Origin: Gaetbulibacter sp. S0825
GTDB taxonomy: Bacteria > Bacteroidota > Bacteroidia > Flavobacteriales > Flavobacteriaceae
DNA: 64,000 nt
Direction of reading: 5' to 3'
Assembly: GCF_011777505.1 (NCBI RefSeq)
Contig: NZ_JAATJT010000003.1
Span: 248,001 to 312,000, forward strand
Shown: positions 17,559-27,130 of the stretch, piece by piece
Layout of the letters: every line of letters starts with the position of its first letter
Position numbering within the stretch: position 1 is the first letter of the stretch
Notes under the pieces: generated by a model
Databases searched by the model: none
What the model saw: only the letters and a program-made list of their open reading frames with translations
What the model was told of the DNA's origin: nothing
Position numbers and translations under genes: made by a program

Positions 17559-19675
17559 TGAGGAAAAATGTCCAACATATAGCATTAAAGCACGAAGCTA
17601 GAAGCACGAATACGGAAGTTAAAAACCATAAAACCGCCGAAGACATTCCTGTTAAGTCTGTTTACACGAAGGACGATTTAAACACTGTTGAACACCTCGG
17701 CTTTGTAGCAGGAATTGCACCTAACCTTCGTGGTCCTTACAGCACAATGTATGTGAGGCGTCCTTGGACCATTAGGCAATACGCAGGATTCTCAACTGCC
17801 GAAGAAAGCAACGCTTTTTACAGACGTAATTTAGCTGCTGGACAAAAAGGACTTTCTGTAGCATTCGATTTAGCCACACATCGTGGTTACGATAGCGACC
17901 ATGAACGTGTGGTTGGAGATGTAGGAAAAGCTGGCGTAGCTATCGATTCAGTTGAAGACATGAAAGTATTGTTTGACCAGATTCCGTTAGATAAAATGTC
18001 GGTTTCTATGACTATGAATGGTGCAGTATTACCAATTATGGCATTTTATATTGTGGCTGCTGAAGAACAAGGTGTAAAACCTGAACAACTTGCTGGAACC
18101 ATTCAAAACGATATTCTTAAGGAGTTTATGGTACGTAATACCTACATCTACCCTCCTACACCATCTATGAAAATTATTTCTGATATTTTTGAATATACGA
18201 GTCAGAACATGCCAAAATTCAATAGTATTAGTATCTCTGGATACCATATGCAAGAAGCTGGAGCGACCTGCGATATTGAATTGGCTTACACCCTAGCTGA
18301 TGGTTTAGAATATATTAGAAAAGGATTAGAAGCAGGAATGGACATTGACACTTTTGCACCTAGACTCTCATTCTTTTGGGCAATTGGTATGAATCATTTT
18401 ATGGAAATCGCCAAAATGCGAGCTGCAAGAATGCTATGGGCTAAATTGGTAAAACAATTCAATCCTAAAAATCAAAAGTCTTTAGCGTTACGAACGCATT
18501 GTCAGACTTCTGGTTGGAGTTTAACCGAACAAGATCCTTTTAATAATGTTGCTAGAACAACCATTGAAGCTGCTGCTGCTGCATTTGGTGGCACTCAAAG
18601 TTTGCATACTAACGCCTTGGATGAAGCCATTGCTTTACCAACCGATTTTTCTGCAAGAATAGCAAGAAACACACAAATATACCTTCAAGAAGAAACCAAT
18701 ATCACTAAAACAGTAGACCCTTGGGCTGGAAGCTATTATGTTGAAAAGTTAACACATGACATTGCTCAAAAAGCATGGGCTTTAATTGAAGAGGTTGAAG
18801 AGTTAGGTGGTATGACCAAAGCCATTGAAGCTGGTATCCCTAAAATAAGAATTGAGGAAGCCGCTGCACGTAAACAAGCACGTATAGATTCTGGACAAGA
18901 TATTATTGTTGGCGTTAACAAATACCGCTTAGGGCAAGAAGATGCTATTACCACTTTAGAAGTTGATAACCAAACAGTTAGAAAAGCACAAGTAGCACAA
19001 TTAAAAGTACTTAAAGAGACCAGAAATAACGAGGATGTAGTAGACTCTTTATCTAAATTAACTCAAGCGGCTAAAACAGGAAAAGAAAACTTACTATCTT
19101 TAGCAGTAGAAGCGGCACGAGAAAGAGCAACCTTAGGAGAGATAAGCGATGCACTTGAAGCTGTATATGGAAGATATAAAGCGCAAATAAAATCATTTTC
19201 AGGCGTGTATAGTAAAGAAATAAAAGACGACGAATCCTTTAAAAAAGCAAAACAATTAGCAGATCAATTTGCAGAGCAAGATGGTCGTAGACCACGTATT
19301 ATGATTGCCAAAATGGGACAAGACGGTCACGACCGAGGTGCTAAAGTGGTTGCTACAGGTTATGCCGATGTTGGTTTTGATGTGGATATAGGACCATTAT
19401 TCCAAACACCCGAAGAAGCAGCAAAACAAGCGGTAGAAAACGATGTACATATTTTAGGAGTGTCCTCTCTGGCTGCAGGGCATAAGACCTTAGTACCTAA
19501 GGTAATTGAAGCATTAAAAGCCTATGATCGCGACGATATTATGGTAATTGTTGGTGGTGTAATCCCAAAACAAGACTACCAATATTTATTTGATGCTGGT
19601 GCAGTGGCGGTTTTTGGTCCAGGCACAAAAATTAGTATGGCTGCGATTAAGATTTTAGAGATTTTGATTGAGTAG
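17558..19675 (+). CDS. mutB: Methylmalonyl-CoA mutase large (catalytic) subunit
   Basis: The 705-residue protein has the full catalytic barrel (about 40-560; e.g. [53 protein letters not shown]) and a C-terminal B12-binding domain (about 570-705) with the base-off motif DGHDRG near residues 588-593. The histidine of that motif ligates cobalt. It forms the heterodimer with MutA. The first 35 residues are a variable tail. No gene for the GTPase chaperone MeaB is in the window. The start overlaps the preceding lipoprotein gene. Confidence 0.97.
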   Translation: MRKNVQHIALKHEARSTNTEVKNHKTAEDIPVKSVYTKDDLNTVEHLGFVAGIAPNLRGPYSTMYVRRPWTIRQYAGFSTAEESNAFYRRNLAAGQKGLSVAFDLATHRGYDSDHERVVGDVGKAGVAIDSVEDMKVLFDQIPLDKMSVSMTMNGAVLPIMAFYIVAAEEQGVKPEQLAGTIQNDILKEFMVRNTYIYPPTPSMKIISDIFEYTSQNMPKFNSISISGYHMQEAGATCDIELAYTLADGLEYIRKGLEAGMDIDTFAPRLSFFWAIGMNHFMEIAKMRAARMLWAKLVKQFNPKNQKSLALRTHCQTSGWSLTEQDPFNNVARTTIEAAAAAFGGTQSLHTNALDEAIALPTDFSARIARNTQIYLQEETNITKTVDPWAGSYYVEKLTHDIAQKAWALIEEVEELGGMTKAIEAGIPKIRIEEAAARKQARIDSGQDIIVGVNKYRLGQEDAITTLEVDNQTVRKAQVAQLKVLKETRNNEDVVDSLSKLTQAAKTGKENLLSLAVEAARERATLGEISDALEAVYGRYKAQIKSFSGVYSKEIKDDESFKKAKQLADQFAEQDGRRPRIMIAKMGQDGHDRGAKVVATGYADVGFDVDIGPLFQTPEEAAKQAVENDVHILGVSSLAAGHKTLVPKVIEALKAYDRDDIMVIVGGVIPKQDYQYLFDAGAVAVFGPGTKISMAAIKILEILIE

Positions 19676-19703
19676 TTTAGCTTGATTCTTATCGAGAAAA
19701 AAG

Positions 19704-19716
19704 CTAACTTCGTTTA
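19704..19716 (+). repeat. Left-type motif L, copy 1 (CTAACTTCGTTTA)
   Basis: This 13-base motif is identical to 52422-52434, and both copies follow an A-run. Its core TTCGTTTA is the reverse complement of the core of the right-type motif. Confidence 0.5.
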
Positions 19717-19944
19717 ACAGCTGACAGGCTCAAGCCTTTAACGTGCCATAACAGGTGCTAAATGCAATTTGGATCTACTTATTGAACTCCCAATCTAATA
19801 AATTTAATTACTAACGGTAGCTTCGATACCTAGTCGATAAACAATATTTTGATACCCAATTATAAACATCAGTCCAATTCTCAAATCATTGTTGCTTAAA
19901 TTTATTATCTTTTCGTTCGCAAAGCAGAGCTGCGTTTAGCAGGT

Positions 19945-19964
19945 CGTTAAACGAAATTCAAAAA
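19945..19964 (+). repeat. Right-type motif R, copy 1
   Basis: CGTTAAACGAAATTCAAAAA matches 54371-54390 at 19 of 20 bases. Each copy lies 40-55 bases before a stand-alone gene. Confidence 0.55.
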
Positions 19965-20002
19965 TTACTTCAAAAACTTATAATAATGTAGCTAGTTGCA
20001 AA

Positions 20003-21319
20003 ATGATTATCAAAAAACTATATAGTTTTCTTATTATTTCAATAGTATTATTGAATAATTACACATATTCACAAAACCCAAATAAACATTGGAAAAAATA
20101 TAAGCACATAGAACAATCTGGGTTTTCCAAAGAAAAATTAGCATCTGCTAAAACCTATTATGATTCGTTAAAATCCTCTGCCTTTTTGGTTATTCAAAAT
20201 GGAAAAATAGTAGCAAACTGGGGCGATATTAACAGAAGATTTATTATTCATTCAACAAGAAAAGGAATACTTAATTCCTTATATGGTATTTATTCTGAGA
20301 ATGGAACAATCGATTTAAATACAACTATTGGAGAACTTGGAATTACAGATAAAGATTCGTTGTCTGAACTTGAAAAATCTGCAAAAATAATTCACTTATT
20401 AAAAGCTCGTTCTGGAATTTATCATAAGGCTGCTGCAGAACCCAGTTGGGTTGATGATTATAGACCTAAAAGAAGTAGTGTACAACCAGATTCTTTATGG
20501 TTTTATAACAACTGGGATTTTAATGTATTAGGGACCATTTTTGAACAACTAACCAACACTTCAATTTATGAAGCTTTACATAACGATGTTGCAATTCCTC
20601 TACAAATGCAAGATTACAGAATTATGGATGGTGAATATTTTTATGAAAAAGAATATTCAAATCATCCAGCCTATCACTTAAAGATGTCGGCAAGAGATTT
20701 AGCAAGATATGGTCAACTTTTTTTACAACAAGGTCTATGGAATGATAATCAAATATTTTCAAAAAAATGGGTAACTAATAGCACTTATCCTACTTCAAAA
20801 CATGGAGGAGGCGATAAAATTGGCAGATGGTACGGTTGGTTATGGGGAGTTTCAGAATATTATAGTGACTACAAAATGTTTTTTGCTTCGGGAACTGGAG
20901 GTCAAATAGTAGCCATATTTCCTAATGATAATTTAATTATCGTCAACCTTTGTAATACATATCAAAAAGATAAAATCACCAGTAAAGAAACTATAAAACT
21001 TTTCGATTTAATTTTGGAAGCAAAAATTGATAAGTCTATTAATAACCCTGAATTAATTACAATAAAAACTAGGCCAAGAACTCCTGAAAAATTATACCAA
21101 CAAAAACTAGATAATGCGAAGTATGTTGGTGATTATATCATTGATGGCAAAAAGGTTTCAATAATTGAATTGAATAGTCATTTAATAATAAAAGATTATT
21201 ACATGAAACTAAAACTACTTCCAATTTCACAGAATCGTTTTTTCGTTGAGGATATAGAAAAATATCTAAATATTGAATTGGATAATAATGGATTTGCAAA
21301 GAAGCTGTATTACGACTAA
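20003..21319 (+). CDS. Serine hydrolase of the beta-lactamase/penicillin-binding superfamily
   Basis: The 438-residue protein has a signal peptide (1-24, ending YSQ). The catalytic SxxK tetrad is STRK (about residue 93 onward), the second motif is YNN near 172, and the third is a GTGG segment (about 298). This arrangement matches class C beta-lactamase-like esterases and D-aminopeptidases. The C-terminal 100 residues form an extra beta-rich region. Drug resistance cannot be inferred. The gene stands alone between the motif-bounded intergenic region and parA. Confidence 0.88.
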   Translation: MIIKKLYSFLIISIVLLNNYTYSQNPNKHWKKYKHIEQSGFSKEKLASAKTYYDSLKSSAFLVIQNGKIVANWGDINRRFIIHSTRKGILNSLYGIYSENGTIDLNTTIGELGITDKDSLSELEKSAKIIHLLKARSGIYHKAAAEPSWVDDYRPKRSSVQPDSLWFYNNWDFNVLGTIFEQLTNTSIYEALHNDVAIPLQMQDYRIMDGEYFYEKEYSNHPAYHLKMSARDLARYGQLFLQQGLWNDNQIFSKKWVTNSTYPTSKHGGGDKIGRWYGWLWGVSEYYSDYKMFFASGTGGQIVAIFPNDNLIIVNLCNTYQKDKITSKETIKLFDLILEAKIDKSINNPELITIKTRPRTPEKLYQQKLDNAKYVGDYIIDGKKVSIIELNSHLIIKDYYMKLKLLPISQNRFFVEDIEKYLNIELDNNGFAKKLYYD

Positions 21320-21391
21320 TGTTAAAGTTATTTGTTAACAACTTCAATTTCTTAAACTCGTAAATAATTGTATTTTTACTGCTCATAAACT

Positions 21392-21475
21392 ACCTCGATA
21401 AAGCGTACGAGGTGTTTAAGAAAAGAGTATGAATTTCGAAGTAATCTTCGATATATTAAAATCTCGATTATCGAG
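21392..21475. repeat. Cluster of three short inverted repeats upstream of parA
   Basis: Three small palindromes lie in 84 bases: ACCTCG...CGAGGT (21392-21413), TCGAAG-TAAT-CTTCGA (21436-21451) and CTCGAT-T-ATCGAG (21463-21475). All have TCGA-like cores. They may be operator or protein-binding sites; none has a T-run, so they are not terminators. Confidence 0.5.
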
Positions 21476-21492
21476 TAAAACCAAATCAATCA

Positions 21493-22260
21493 ATGGGTAA
21501 AATAATAGCAATCGCTAATCAAAAAGGAGGAGTTGGAAAAACAACCACCTCGGTAAACTTAGCAGCTTCGCTTGGCGTTTTAGAAAAAAAAGTCCTACTT
21601 ATAGACGCCGACCCTCAAGCGAATGCAACCTCTGGATTAGGTTTAGATGTTGAAAACGTTTCTCTTGGCACCTACCAACTGTTAGAACATAGCTGTTCTG
21701 CAGAAGAATGCATCATCGCAACCGATTCACCAAATGTGGACATTATCCCAGCACATATAGACCTTGTGGCTATTGAAATTGAACTAGTTGATAAGGAAGA
21801 ACGTGAGTACATGCTTAAAAAAGCGATTACGCATTTAAAATCGGCTTACGATTATATTCTAATAGATTGCGCACCTTCATTAGGCTTATTAACATTAAAT
21901 GCACTTACAGCTGCAGATGCAGTAATTATTCCAATACAATGTGAATATTTTGCCTTAGAAGGTCTCGGAAAATTATTGAATACTATTAAAAGTGTTCAAA
22001 AAATACATAATGAAGCCTTAGATATTGAAGGTTTGTTATTGACTATGTACGACTCGAGATTACGATTATCAAATCAAGTAGTTGAAGAAGTTCAAAAGCA
22101 TTTTACCGATATGGTGTTTCAAACCATTATTCAACGTAATGTACGTCTAGGAGAAGCACCAAGCTATGGTGAAAGTATAATTAACTACGATGTGAGTAGC
22201 AAAGGAGCGACTAATTACTTAAGTTTGGCTAAGGAAATTATCATAAAAAATGAAGATTAA
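21493..22260 (+). CDS. parA: Chromosome partitioning ATPase ParA
   Basis: The 255-residue ATPase has the deviant Walker A KGGVGKTT at 11-18, LLIDADPQ (about 36-43) and DYILIDCAPSLG (about 115-126). These define the Soj/ParA chromosomal family, which binds DNA non-specifically and moves the origin region through ATP cycling. Its stop overlaps parB by one base (TAATG). A cluster of short palindromes lies upstream. Confidence 0.97.
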   Translation: MGKIIAIANQKGGVGKTTTSVNLAASLGVLEKKVLLIDADPQANATSGLGLDVENVSLGTYQLLEHSCSAEECIIATDSPNVDIIPAHIDLVAIEIELVDKEEREYMLKKAITHLKSAYDYILIDCAPSLGLLTLNALTAADAVIIPIQCEYFALEGLGKLLNTIKSVQKIHNEALDIEGLLLTMYDSRLRLSNQVVEEVQKHFTDMVFQTIIQRNVRLGEAPSYGESIINYDVSSKGATNYLSLAKEIIIKNED

Positions 22261-23159
22261 TGGCGAAGGCAACAAAAAAACAAGCATTAGGTAGAGGACT
22301 TTCGGCTTTGTTGAAAGACCCTAGTAACGATATAACATCTGCACAAGACAAAAACGCCGACAAAGTTGTTGGAAATATTGTTGAATTAGAACTAAACAGA
22401 ATTGAAGTCAATCCGTTTCAACCTAGAACAAAGTTCAATGAAGAATCACTTCGTGAATTGGCTTCTTCAATTAAAGAACTAGGTGTTATTCAACCCATTA
22501 CGGTTCGTAAAATTGCTTTTAATAAATACCAATTAGTGTCAGGAGAGCGTCGTTTTAGAGCCTCGAGTTTAATTGGTCTAAAAACCATTCCAGCATATAT
22601 TAGAATTGCCAACGACCAAGAGTCGTTAGAAATGGCTTTAGTTGAAAATATTCAACGTCAGGATTTAGACCCAATTGAAATTGCTTTGTCCTACCAACGT
22701 TTAATTGATGAAATAAACCTCACACAAGAACAAATGAGTGAACGTGTTGGTAAAAAGCGTTCTACCATTGCCAACTATTTGCGATTGTTGAAATTGGATC
22801 CAATAATTCAAACAGGAATGCGCGATGGGTTTATCTCCATGGGACATGGTCGTGCTATTATAAACATAGAAAATCATGTAGCGCAACTTGAGATTTACGA
22901 GAAAATTTTAACCAGTAAATTATCGGTTAGACAAACAGAGCAGTTGGTAAAAAACTATCGCCAAAATAAAGAAGTAGCAGTATCAAAGACAACTGAAATG
23001 CCGAAACATATTAAAAAAGGCATTAAAGAAATATCGGAATACTTTGGACATAAAATTGACGTTAAACTAGGAAAGAATGGTAGTGGAAAAATCACCATTC
23101 CATTTCATTCTGAAGAAGATTTTAATAGAATAAAGAAACTCGTTAAGCGTGAAAAATAA
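22260..23159 (+). CDS. parB: Chromosome partitioning protein ParB
   Basis: The 299-residue protein has the ParB/Srx-like CTPase domain (about 43-135), with NPFQPR, the VSGERRFRAS box and VENIQRQDLDPIE, followed by a helix-turn-helix (about 150-175, MSERVGKKRSTIANYLRLL) and a C-terminal dimerisation segment. It loads at parS and spreads along DNA. No classical parS palindrome was found by eye near the gene. It sits directly after parA and overlaps the DUF5683 gene. Confidence 0.96.
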   Translation: MAKATKKQALGRGLSALLKDPSNDITSAQDKNADKVVGNIVELELNRIEVNPFQPRTKFNEESLRELASSIKELGVIQPITVRKIAFNKYQLVSGERRFRASSLIGLKTIPAYIRIANDQESLEMALVENIQRQDLDPIEIALSYQRLIDEINLTQEQMSERVGKKRSTIANYLRLLKLDPIIQTGMRDGFISMGHGRAIINIENHVAQLEIYEKILTSKLSVRQTEQLVKNYRQNKEVAVSKTTEMPKHIKKGIKEISEYFGHKIDVKLGKNGSGKITIPFHSEEDFNRIKKLVKREK

Positions 23160-23751
23160 GGCTTTTCTTCTAGTAGTAATATTACTTTTACCCTTTGCGC
23201 TAATATCTCAAAATGAGGAAATAACCATTGGTGAAAATGTTGTCATTCAAGATACAATTACCAAAAACTCATTTGACCCTTTAAGACCATCGAAAGCAGC
23301 GTTTTATTCTGCCATTTTACCAGGGTTAGGGCAAGCATACAATAAAAAATACTGGAAAATCCCCATAGTCTATGCTGCTTTAGGTACAGGTATTTATTTC
23401 TATGCAGATAACAATAAAGACTATAAACGCTACCGAAATGCTTATAAACGTCGTTTGGCTGGTTTTAGTGATGATGAATTTTGGGGAGAAAGCACTGATG
23501 GAAGTCCATTATCATCACCAAACATATCTAACGACGGTTTAATTAGAGCACAACGTACTTTACGCAGAAACAAAGAAATTTCATTATTGGTCACCATTGG
23601 TATATACGCTTTAAACATTATCGACGCCAATGTAGACGCACATTTACTACAATATAATGTGGATGATAATTTGGCTATAAAACCGCATTTTAACTTCAAC
23701 GAAATGGATGCTACAACCAACTTAGGACTTACAGTAGGGTTTAAATTTTAA
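23149..23751 (+). CDS. DUF5683 domain-containing membrane protein
   Basis: The 200-residue protein starts with GTG at 23149, overlapping parB by 11 bases; this start places a signal-like segment (1-20, FALISQ) at the N-terminus. The DUF5683 core includes RPSKAAFYSAILPGLGQAYNKKYWKIPIVYAA, a glycine-rich hydrophobic segment. Further hydrophobic stretches lie near 148-163. The function is not known, though the parB-DUF5683-dapB-lepB order suggests a conserved operon. Confidence 0.88.
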   Translation: MKNKAFLLVVILLLPFALISQNEEITIGENVVIQDTITKNSFDPLRPSKAAFYSAILPGLGQAYNKKYWKIPIVYAALGTGIYFYADNNKDYKRYRNAYKRRLAGFSDDEFWGESTDGSPLSSPNISNDGLIRAQRTLRRNKEISLLVTIGIYALNIIDANVDAHLLQYNVDDNLAIKPHFNFNEMDATTNLGLTVGFKF

Positions 23752-23755
23752 ATAG

Positions 23756-24460
23756 ATGAAAATTGCATTACTTGGCTATGGGAAAATGGGAAAAGCTATC
23801 GAAAACATAGCTTTAGAACGAGGTCATTCTATTGTGCTTAAAATAAGCGATGATATAAATAATCATAATATTAGAACTGCTGATGTTGCTATAGATTTTA
23901 GTATTCCTGAAGCAGCAGTTAAAAATATTTCCAATTGTTTAAAAAATGGTGTTCCTGTTATTTCTGGAACTACTGGATGGTTAAAAAACTATAACGATAT
24001 GGTTGCTTTGGCTAAAGAACGAGATGGTGCTTTTATTTACGCCTCTAACTTTAGTTTAGGTGTCAATATTTTCTTTGAGTTAAATAAACAGTTAGCAAAA
24101 ATGATGTCTAACTTATCTCAATACAACGTTGACTTAGAGGAAATTCATCATACACAAAAACTGGATGCGCCAAGTGGCACTGCCATTACTTTAGCTGAAG
24201 GCATTATTGAAAACACAACTAATGAAAGCTGGTCTTTGGGTGAAACGGATGAAGCCAACACCATTCCGATAGAATCAAAGCGTATTGAAGCTGTTCCAGG
24301 TACTCATTTTGTAAATTATAACTCGAATGTAGATACTATTTCAATATCCCATACAGCACATAACAGACAAGGTTTTGCTTTAGGAGCAGTCATTGCTGCC
24401 GAATGGATTATTGGAAAAACTGGCGTATTTACAATGAACGATGTGTTAAATATTGGTTAA
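23756..24460 (+). CDS. dapB: 4-hydroxy-tetrahydrodipicolinate reductase
   Basis: The 234-residue enzyme has an N-terminal nucleotide-binding GYGKMG (7-12), SGTTGW (about 70-75) and the catalytic ELHH-type segment EIHHTQKLDAPSGTA (about 129-143). It reduces the cyclic precursor to tetrahydrodipicolinate in lysine and diaminopimelate synthesis. It is somewhat short compared with E. coli DapB (273), as is usual in this phylum. It follows the DUF5683 gene by 4 bases. Confidence 0.95.
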   Translation: MKIALLGYGKMGKAIENIALERGHSIVLKISDDINNHNIRTADVAIDFSIPEAAVKNISNCLKNGVPVISGTTGWLKNYNDMVALAKERDGAFIYASNFSLGVNIFFELNKQLAKMMSNLSQYNVDLEEIHHTQKLDAPSGTAITLAEGIIENTTNESWSLGETDEANTIPIESKRIEAVPGTHFVNYNSNVDTISISHTAHNRQGFALGAVIAAEWIIGKTGVFTMNDVLNIG

Positions 24461-24525
24461 GATGGTTTATTATTGTAACACTCAAATAGGACTTTGGTAC
24501 TAACTAACAACAAAAAACTACGATT

Positions 24526-26106
24526 ATGACATTGACGCAGTGGCTTATATTCATTTTAATAATTCAAGTAGTACATGGATTAGGAACTTGGAAGCTATAC
24601 ATAAAAGCAGGAAGACAAGTATGGGAAGCATTTGTTCCAGTATATAATGCTGTGATACTAATGAAAATCATAAATCGTTCGCCTTGGTGGACGATATTAT
24701 TATTTCTTCCTATTATCAATCTCATCATGTTCCCAGTTGTTTGGGTAGAAACAGCTAGAAGTTTTGGCAAAAACACTTATACGGATACTATTTTAGCAGT
24801 TGTTACACTTGGTTTTTACAACTATTACTTAAACTATGTAGCTGATGTTAGCTATGTTGAAAATAGAGATATCAACCCTAAATCATCGTCTGGTGAATGG
24901 GTCAACTCCATTTTATTTGCGATTGTTGCTGCAACACTTGTACACACCTATTTTATTCAGCCTTATACTATTCCTTCATCTTCTTTAGAAAAATCCTTAT
25001 TAGTAGGTGATTTTCTGTTTGTAAGTAAGGTGAATTATGGCGCTAGAATTCCAATGACTACTGTCGCCGCACCAATGGTTCATGATACTATTCCTGTGCT
25101 TAAAAAGAAATCGTATTTATTTAACGATGATATTACTAAAAAGAAAACCTCATGGCTCAACAAATTACAGTTGCCATATTTACGTATTCCAGGATTTGAA
25201 AAAATAGACAGAAACGAAATAGTCGTATTTAATAGTCCTGCAGATTCAACTGATAATATAAATCGCTTTACATCCGATAGAAATTATAACAAACCTATAG
25301 ACAAGAAAATTAATTTGGTTAAGCGTTGTGTTGGTGTTCCAGGAGATTCTTTAGAAGTGCGTGATGGCTTTATATACATTAATGGCGTAAAGAATGAATT
25401 ACCAGATAGAGCTCAGTTGCAGTTTAGCTACTTTGTTCAACCAAAATCGAATCAATTTAATCCACAGTTGCTCAAAGAAAGGTATGATATTACTGATCGT
25501 TTTCAAATTATGAATAATCAGAATACTTACTATTTTTCTGCTATTTCTGATGAAGCTTTAAGTAGATTTAAAAATCATCCAAATGTTTTAAGTATCACAC
25601 CAAACAAACAAGAAAAGGGTGTGAGAGACCCAAGTATTTTTCCGCACCATCCAGATTATAACTGGAATAATGATTTCTTTGGACCATTATATATTCCAGA
25701 AGAAGGGAAAACCATTGATATTAATTTAGAAGTGCTACCGCTTTATAAACGTGTTATTGAAGAGTATGAAGGTAACAGTCTTCGTGTGGAGGGTAACCAG
25801 ATTTTTATCAATAATGAATTAGCAACCAACTACACTTTTAAACAAGATTATTATTGGATGATGGGAGACAACCGTCATAACTCACTAGATGCAAGAGCTT
25901 GGGGCTTTGTACCATTTAATCATGTGGTTGGAAAACCAGTCTTTATTTGGATGAGTTGGGATGGTTTAAAAAATCCTCGTTGGGAGCGTTTCTTTACAAC
26001 TGTTCATGGAAGTGGAGAACCTGTATCCTATTTAATTCCATTTTTAGTACTGTTATTTGGATATTATGGATTTAAAAAATGGCGTAAGCATAAGAAAAGT
26101 AAATAG
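24526..26106 (+). CDS. lepB: Signal peptidase I (long Bacteroidota form)
   Basis: The 526-residue protein is far longer than E. coli LepB (324). The N-terminal 120 residues hold several membrane spans of DUF5684 type. A further span near 126-142 precedes the catalytic region, with IPSSSLEKSL giving Ser 153 as nucleophile and VKRCVGVPGD giving Lys 266 as general base. GDNRHNSLDARAWG follows near 446. A large insertion lies between Lys 266 and that last box. A C-terminal span (about 500-517) ends in a basic tail. It removes signal peptides from exported proteins at the inner membrane. Confidence 0.95.
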   Translation: MTLTQWLIFILIIQVVHGLGTWKLYIKAGRQVWEAFVPVYNAVILMKIINRSPWWTILLFLPIINLIMFPVVWVETARSFGKNTYTDTILAVVTLGFYNYYLNYVADVSYVENRDINPKSSSGEWVNSILFAIVAATLVHTYFIQPYTIPSSSLEKSLLVGDFLFVSKVNYGARIPMTTVAAPMVHDTIPVLKKKSYLFNDDITKKKTSWLNKLQLPYLRIPGFEKIDRNEIVVFNSPADSTDNINRFTSDRNYNKPIDKKINLVKRCVGVPGDSLEVRDGFIYINGVKNELPDRAQLQFSYFVQPKSNQFNPQLLKERYDITDRFQIMNNQNTYYFSAISDEALSRFKNHPNVLSITPNKQEKGVRDPSIFPHHPDYNWNNDFFGPLYIPEEGKTIDINLEVLPLYKRVIEEYEGNSLRVEGNQIFINNELATNYTFKQDYYWMMGDNRHNSLDARAWGFVPFNHVVGKPVFIWMSWDGLKNPRWERFFTTVHGSGEPVSYLIPFLVLLFGYYGFKKWRKHKKSK

Positions 26107-26107
26107 T

Positions 26108-26201
26108 TAATTTGTCATTCCTGCGAAAGCAGGAATCCACAATTATAAAATCACTTAAATAAAATAAATTCCTGCTTTCACAGGAATGACAAAACAAATT
26201 A
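26108..26201. repeat. Inverted GTCATTCCTGC repeat between lepB and wbqC
   Basis: TTTGTCATTCCTGCGAAAGCAGGAAT on the left is mirrored by ATTCCTGCTTTCACAGGAATGACAAAACAAA on the right, so the transcript can fold into a long hairpin. Each arm also contains a small internal hairpin. This resembles the REP-like GTCATTCCTGCGAAAGCAGGAATC repeats seen in many bacterial genomes. It may also reduce read-through from lepB. Confidence 0.75.
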
Positions 26202-26822
26202 ATGAACATATTACTGCACCCAACATATTTTCCAAATGTTGCTCACTTTGTAAGTATAATTCATTCAGAGAAGTTGCTGTTTGAAGTTCATGATAATTAC
26301 CAAAAGCAAACCTACAGAAACAGAACAAATATCTATGCTGCAAATGGTAAACTAGCTTTAACTGTTCCTGTAATTTATTCGCAAAAAAATAGACAGCTTT
26401 ATCGAGACATCAAAATTTTTAATGATGACAAATGGCAAGCGTTACATTGGAAATCATTACAAAGCGCCTATAGAACCTCACCGTTTTTTGAATTCTATCA
26501 AGATGAACTATCACCTTTATTCCATACCAATCAAGTATTTCTTTTAGATTTTAATTTTAAATGCTTGGAAGTAATTTTAGAATGCTTACAGTTAGATATT
26601 GAATATGAGACAACACAAACATTTGAAAAAAAACCTAACAATTGTTTAGACTATAGAATTTTGGCAAACGCCAGAAAGGAAAAAGAACACAAGTTTGAGT
26701 CTTACACACAAGTTTTTTCAAACAAACACGGATATATTAATAATTTGAGTATTCTGGATTTGTTATTTAATGAAGGCACCAATACTGTTCCTTACCTACA
26801 ATCACAAAAAATTCAATTATAA
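26202..26822 (+). CDS. WbqC-like family protein
   Basis: The 206-residue protein matches the WbqC family: YFPNVAHFVSIIHSEKLLFEVHDNYQKQTYRNR near the N-terminus, then WKSLQSAYRTSPFFEFYQDEL (about 86-106). WbqC-like proteins often occur in O-antigen or glycolipid loci, but none is visible here and the activity is not established. It overlaps the next gene by one base. Confidence 0.88.
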   Translation: MNILLHPTYFPNVAHFVSIIHSEKLLFEVHDNYQKQTYRNRTNIYAANGKLALTVPVIYSQKNRQLYRDIKIFNDDKWQALHWKSLQSAYRTSPFFEFYQDELSPLFHTNQVFLLDFNFKCLEVILECLQLDIEYETTQTFEKKPNNCLDYRILANARKEKEHKFESYTQVFSNKHGYINNLSILDLLFNEGTNTVPYLQSQKIQL

Positions 26823-27130
26823 TGCTGCAACCATTTGTACATTATGGTATTCATTTTTTAGCGCCATTACTTATTGCTTTAATCTTTTTTAAGAATGATT
26901 GGATAAAGGCTTTTCTAATCATGATAGCAACGATGTTAATTGACTTGGACCATTTATTAGCCTCTCCAATTTTTGATGCTAATAGATGTAGCATCAATTT
27001 TCACCCACTACATTCCTACTATGCTATTGGACTATATATTGTTCTACCTTTTATAAAAAAAACAAGACTACTTGGAATTGGGCTCTGCATTCACATTATT
27101 GCAGATTGGTGTGATTGCTTATTTATGTAA
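26822..27130 (+). CDS. DUF6122 family small membrane protein
   Basis: The 102-residue membrane protein has about three spans. Conserved polar residues sit in membrane context: VHYGIHF at 6-12, DLDHLLASP near 40-48, HPLHSYY near 61-67 and HIIADWCDC near 90-98. The histidine and aspartate pattern recalls membrane metal-dependent hydrolases of the YdjM/LrgB-like type, which is inference only. It starts on the wbqC stop and overlaps the convergent endonuclease/exonuclease/phosphatase gene by 12 bases. Confidence 0.82.
   Translation: MLQPFVHYGIHFLAPLLIALIFFKNDWIKAFLIMIATMLIDLDHLLASPIFDANRCSINFHPLHSYYAIGLYIVLPFIKKTRLLGIGLCIHIIADWCDCLFM

Larger units (their letters stand above)
19676..20002. other. 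Gene-free 327-base region with inverted TTCGTTTA / TAAACGAA motifs
   Basis: No convincing reading frame is present. A weak stem (TTAGCTT/AAGCTAA, 19677-19707) follows mutB. CTAACTTCGTTTA at 19704-19716 and CGTTAAACGAAATTCAAAAA at 19945-19964 form an imperfect inverted pair around 228 bases of unexplained sequence. Both motifs recur around the accessory genes at 52.4-54.4 kb. Confidence 0.55.

Noticed and set aside
21320-23159. Classical parS site near parAB
   Set aside because: No GTTTCACGTGAAAC-like palindrome was found. The palindromes present have TCGA cores instead.
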